Source of the DNA: Campylorhamphus procurvoides
Lineage: Eukaryota; Chordata; Aves; Passeriformes; Dendrocolaptidae
Assembly (NCBI GenBank): GCA_013396655.1
Contig: WBMV01008590.1
Location: 62,001 to 126,000, forward strand
Reading direction: 5' to 3'
DNA length: 64,000 nt
Shown here: piece after piece, positions 63,601 through 64,000 of the stretch
Numbering within the stretch: the first letter of the stretch is position 1
Layout: the number at the start of each line of letters is the position of its first letter
The notes under the pieces: model-generated
Databases searched by the model: none
What the model was told of the DNA's origin: nothing
The model's input: only the letters and a program-made list of their open reading frames with translations
Position numbers and translations under genes: made by a program

Positions 63601-64000
63601 TCTTTGCCTTCCTCCTGTTGGGGAGTAAATAGCAATAAAGGCTGTTGTGAAGTGTCCATCAAAATCACTAAGAAAAACCCTGGTTCCATATGTTCCATTC
63701 TCTTTTTATGGCTAGCTGAAACATTCTTTTTTGCAAGGACCTAAAAGCAAGAGTAGTGAAATTCTATATTAAGACAAAAAGCTAAGTTATGCTAAAGAGA
63801 CCTGAACTCAGGCATCTGAGTGCCTGAGGAAACTGGGCATTGGACCAGTGTCCAGGTACTTGTGCTATCTCCTAATGCCCTTGTAGGAGATAGTGCTAGA
63901 TCATGGAAGCAACTGTGTCTGTGAGAGTAACTGGCCATGCAAAACACTGCAGCACCAGTTTCTTTCCAGTAGCTAGTAAAGCAAGGACATTACGCAGCAT
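63601..64000. other. Unique DNA at window end
   Basis: No gene recognised. A hairpin with exact 10-bp arms (CTATCTCCTA at 63865-63874, TAGGAGATAG at 63884-63893) and a 9-nt loop is the only structure noted. Confidence 0.5.

Noticed and set aside
1..64000. CRISPR arrays, bacterial operons or a previously undescribed system
   Set aside because: The repeat content is vertebrate and avian; no regularly spaced repeats or clustered unknown genes exist in the window.

Overview
The window reads as vertebrate, almost certainly avian, and most likely passerine. The evidence is a set of bird-specific repeats: four CR1 LINE copies, several ERVL-type and ERVK-type LTRs of avian sequence, and at 62431-62570 a tRNA-Ile-derived SINE with a CR1-like tail of the kind described from songbirds (TguSINE1-like). 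The DNA is AT-rich, has no CpG island that I can see, and contains no long open reading frame that looks like a conserved host protein. I read it as gene-poor intergenic or deep intronic sequence. There is no sign of bacterial genes, operons, CRISPR or rRNA.

Layout. 1-10109: unique AT-rich DNA with short simple repeats and a pair of adjacent hairpins (3450-3501). 10110-12632: an old minus-strand ERV LTR apparently split by a 5'-truncated CR1 (about 10456-12470) that still carries a broken reverse transcriptase reading frame. 12633-26910: mostly unique, with a small minus-strand CR1 tail near 16.0 kb. 26916-27486: a plus-strand ERVL solo LTR with a 5-bp target-site duplication. 31681-32432 and 33440-33902: two CR1 3' ends. 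42044-42491: a minus-strand ERV solo LTR. 51564-52973: a plus-strand ERVL LTR containing a 363-bp exact repeat on both sides of a single N, probably an assembly artefact. 57726-58035: a minus-strand ERVK-type solo LTR with a perfect 6-bp duplication. 60548-62986: three splice-bounded, phase-compatible open segments that may be exons of an unidentified plus-strand gene. 62431-62570: the SINE, lying in the second putative intron. From about 63107: an LTR-like promoter and poly(A) unit.

The history of the window is therefore mostly retrotransposition by CR1, by a CR1-dependent SINE and by endogenous retroviruses since reduced to solo LTRs. I did not find a convincing new biological system. The observations most worth checking are the candidate exons at 60.5-63.0 kb, the N-flanked duplication, and the nested CR1-in-LTR structure. 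Repeat boundaries and family names come from reading by eye and memory of avian repeats, without an alignment.
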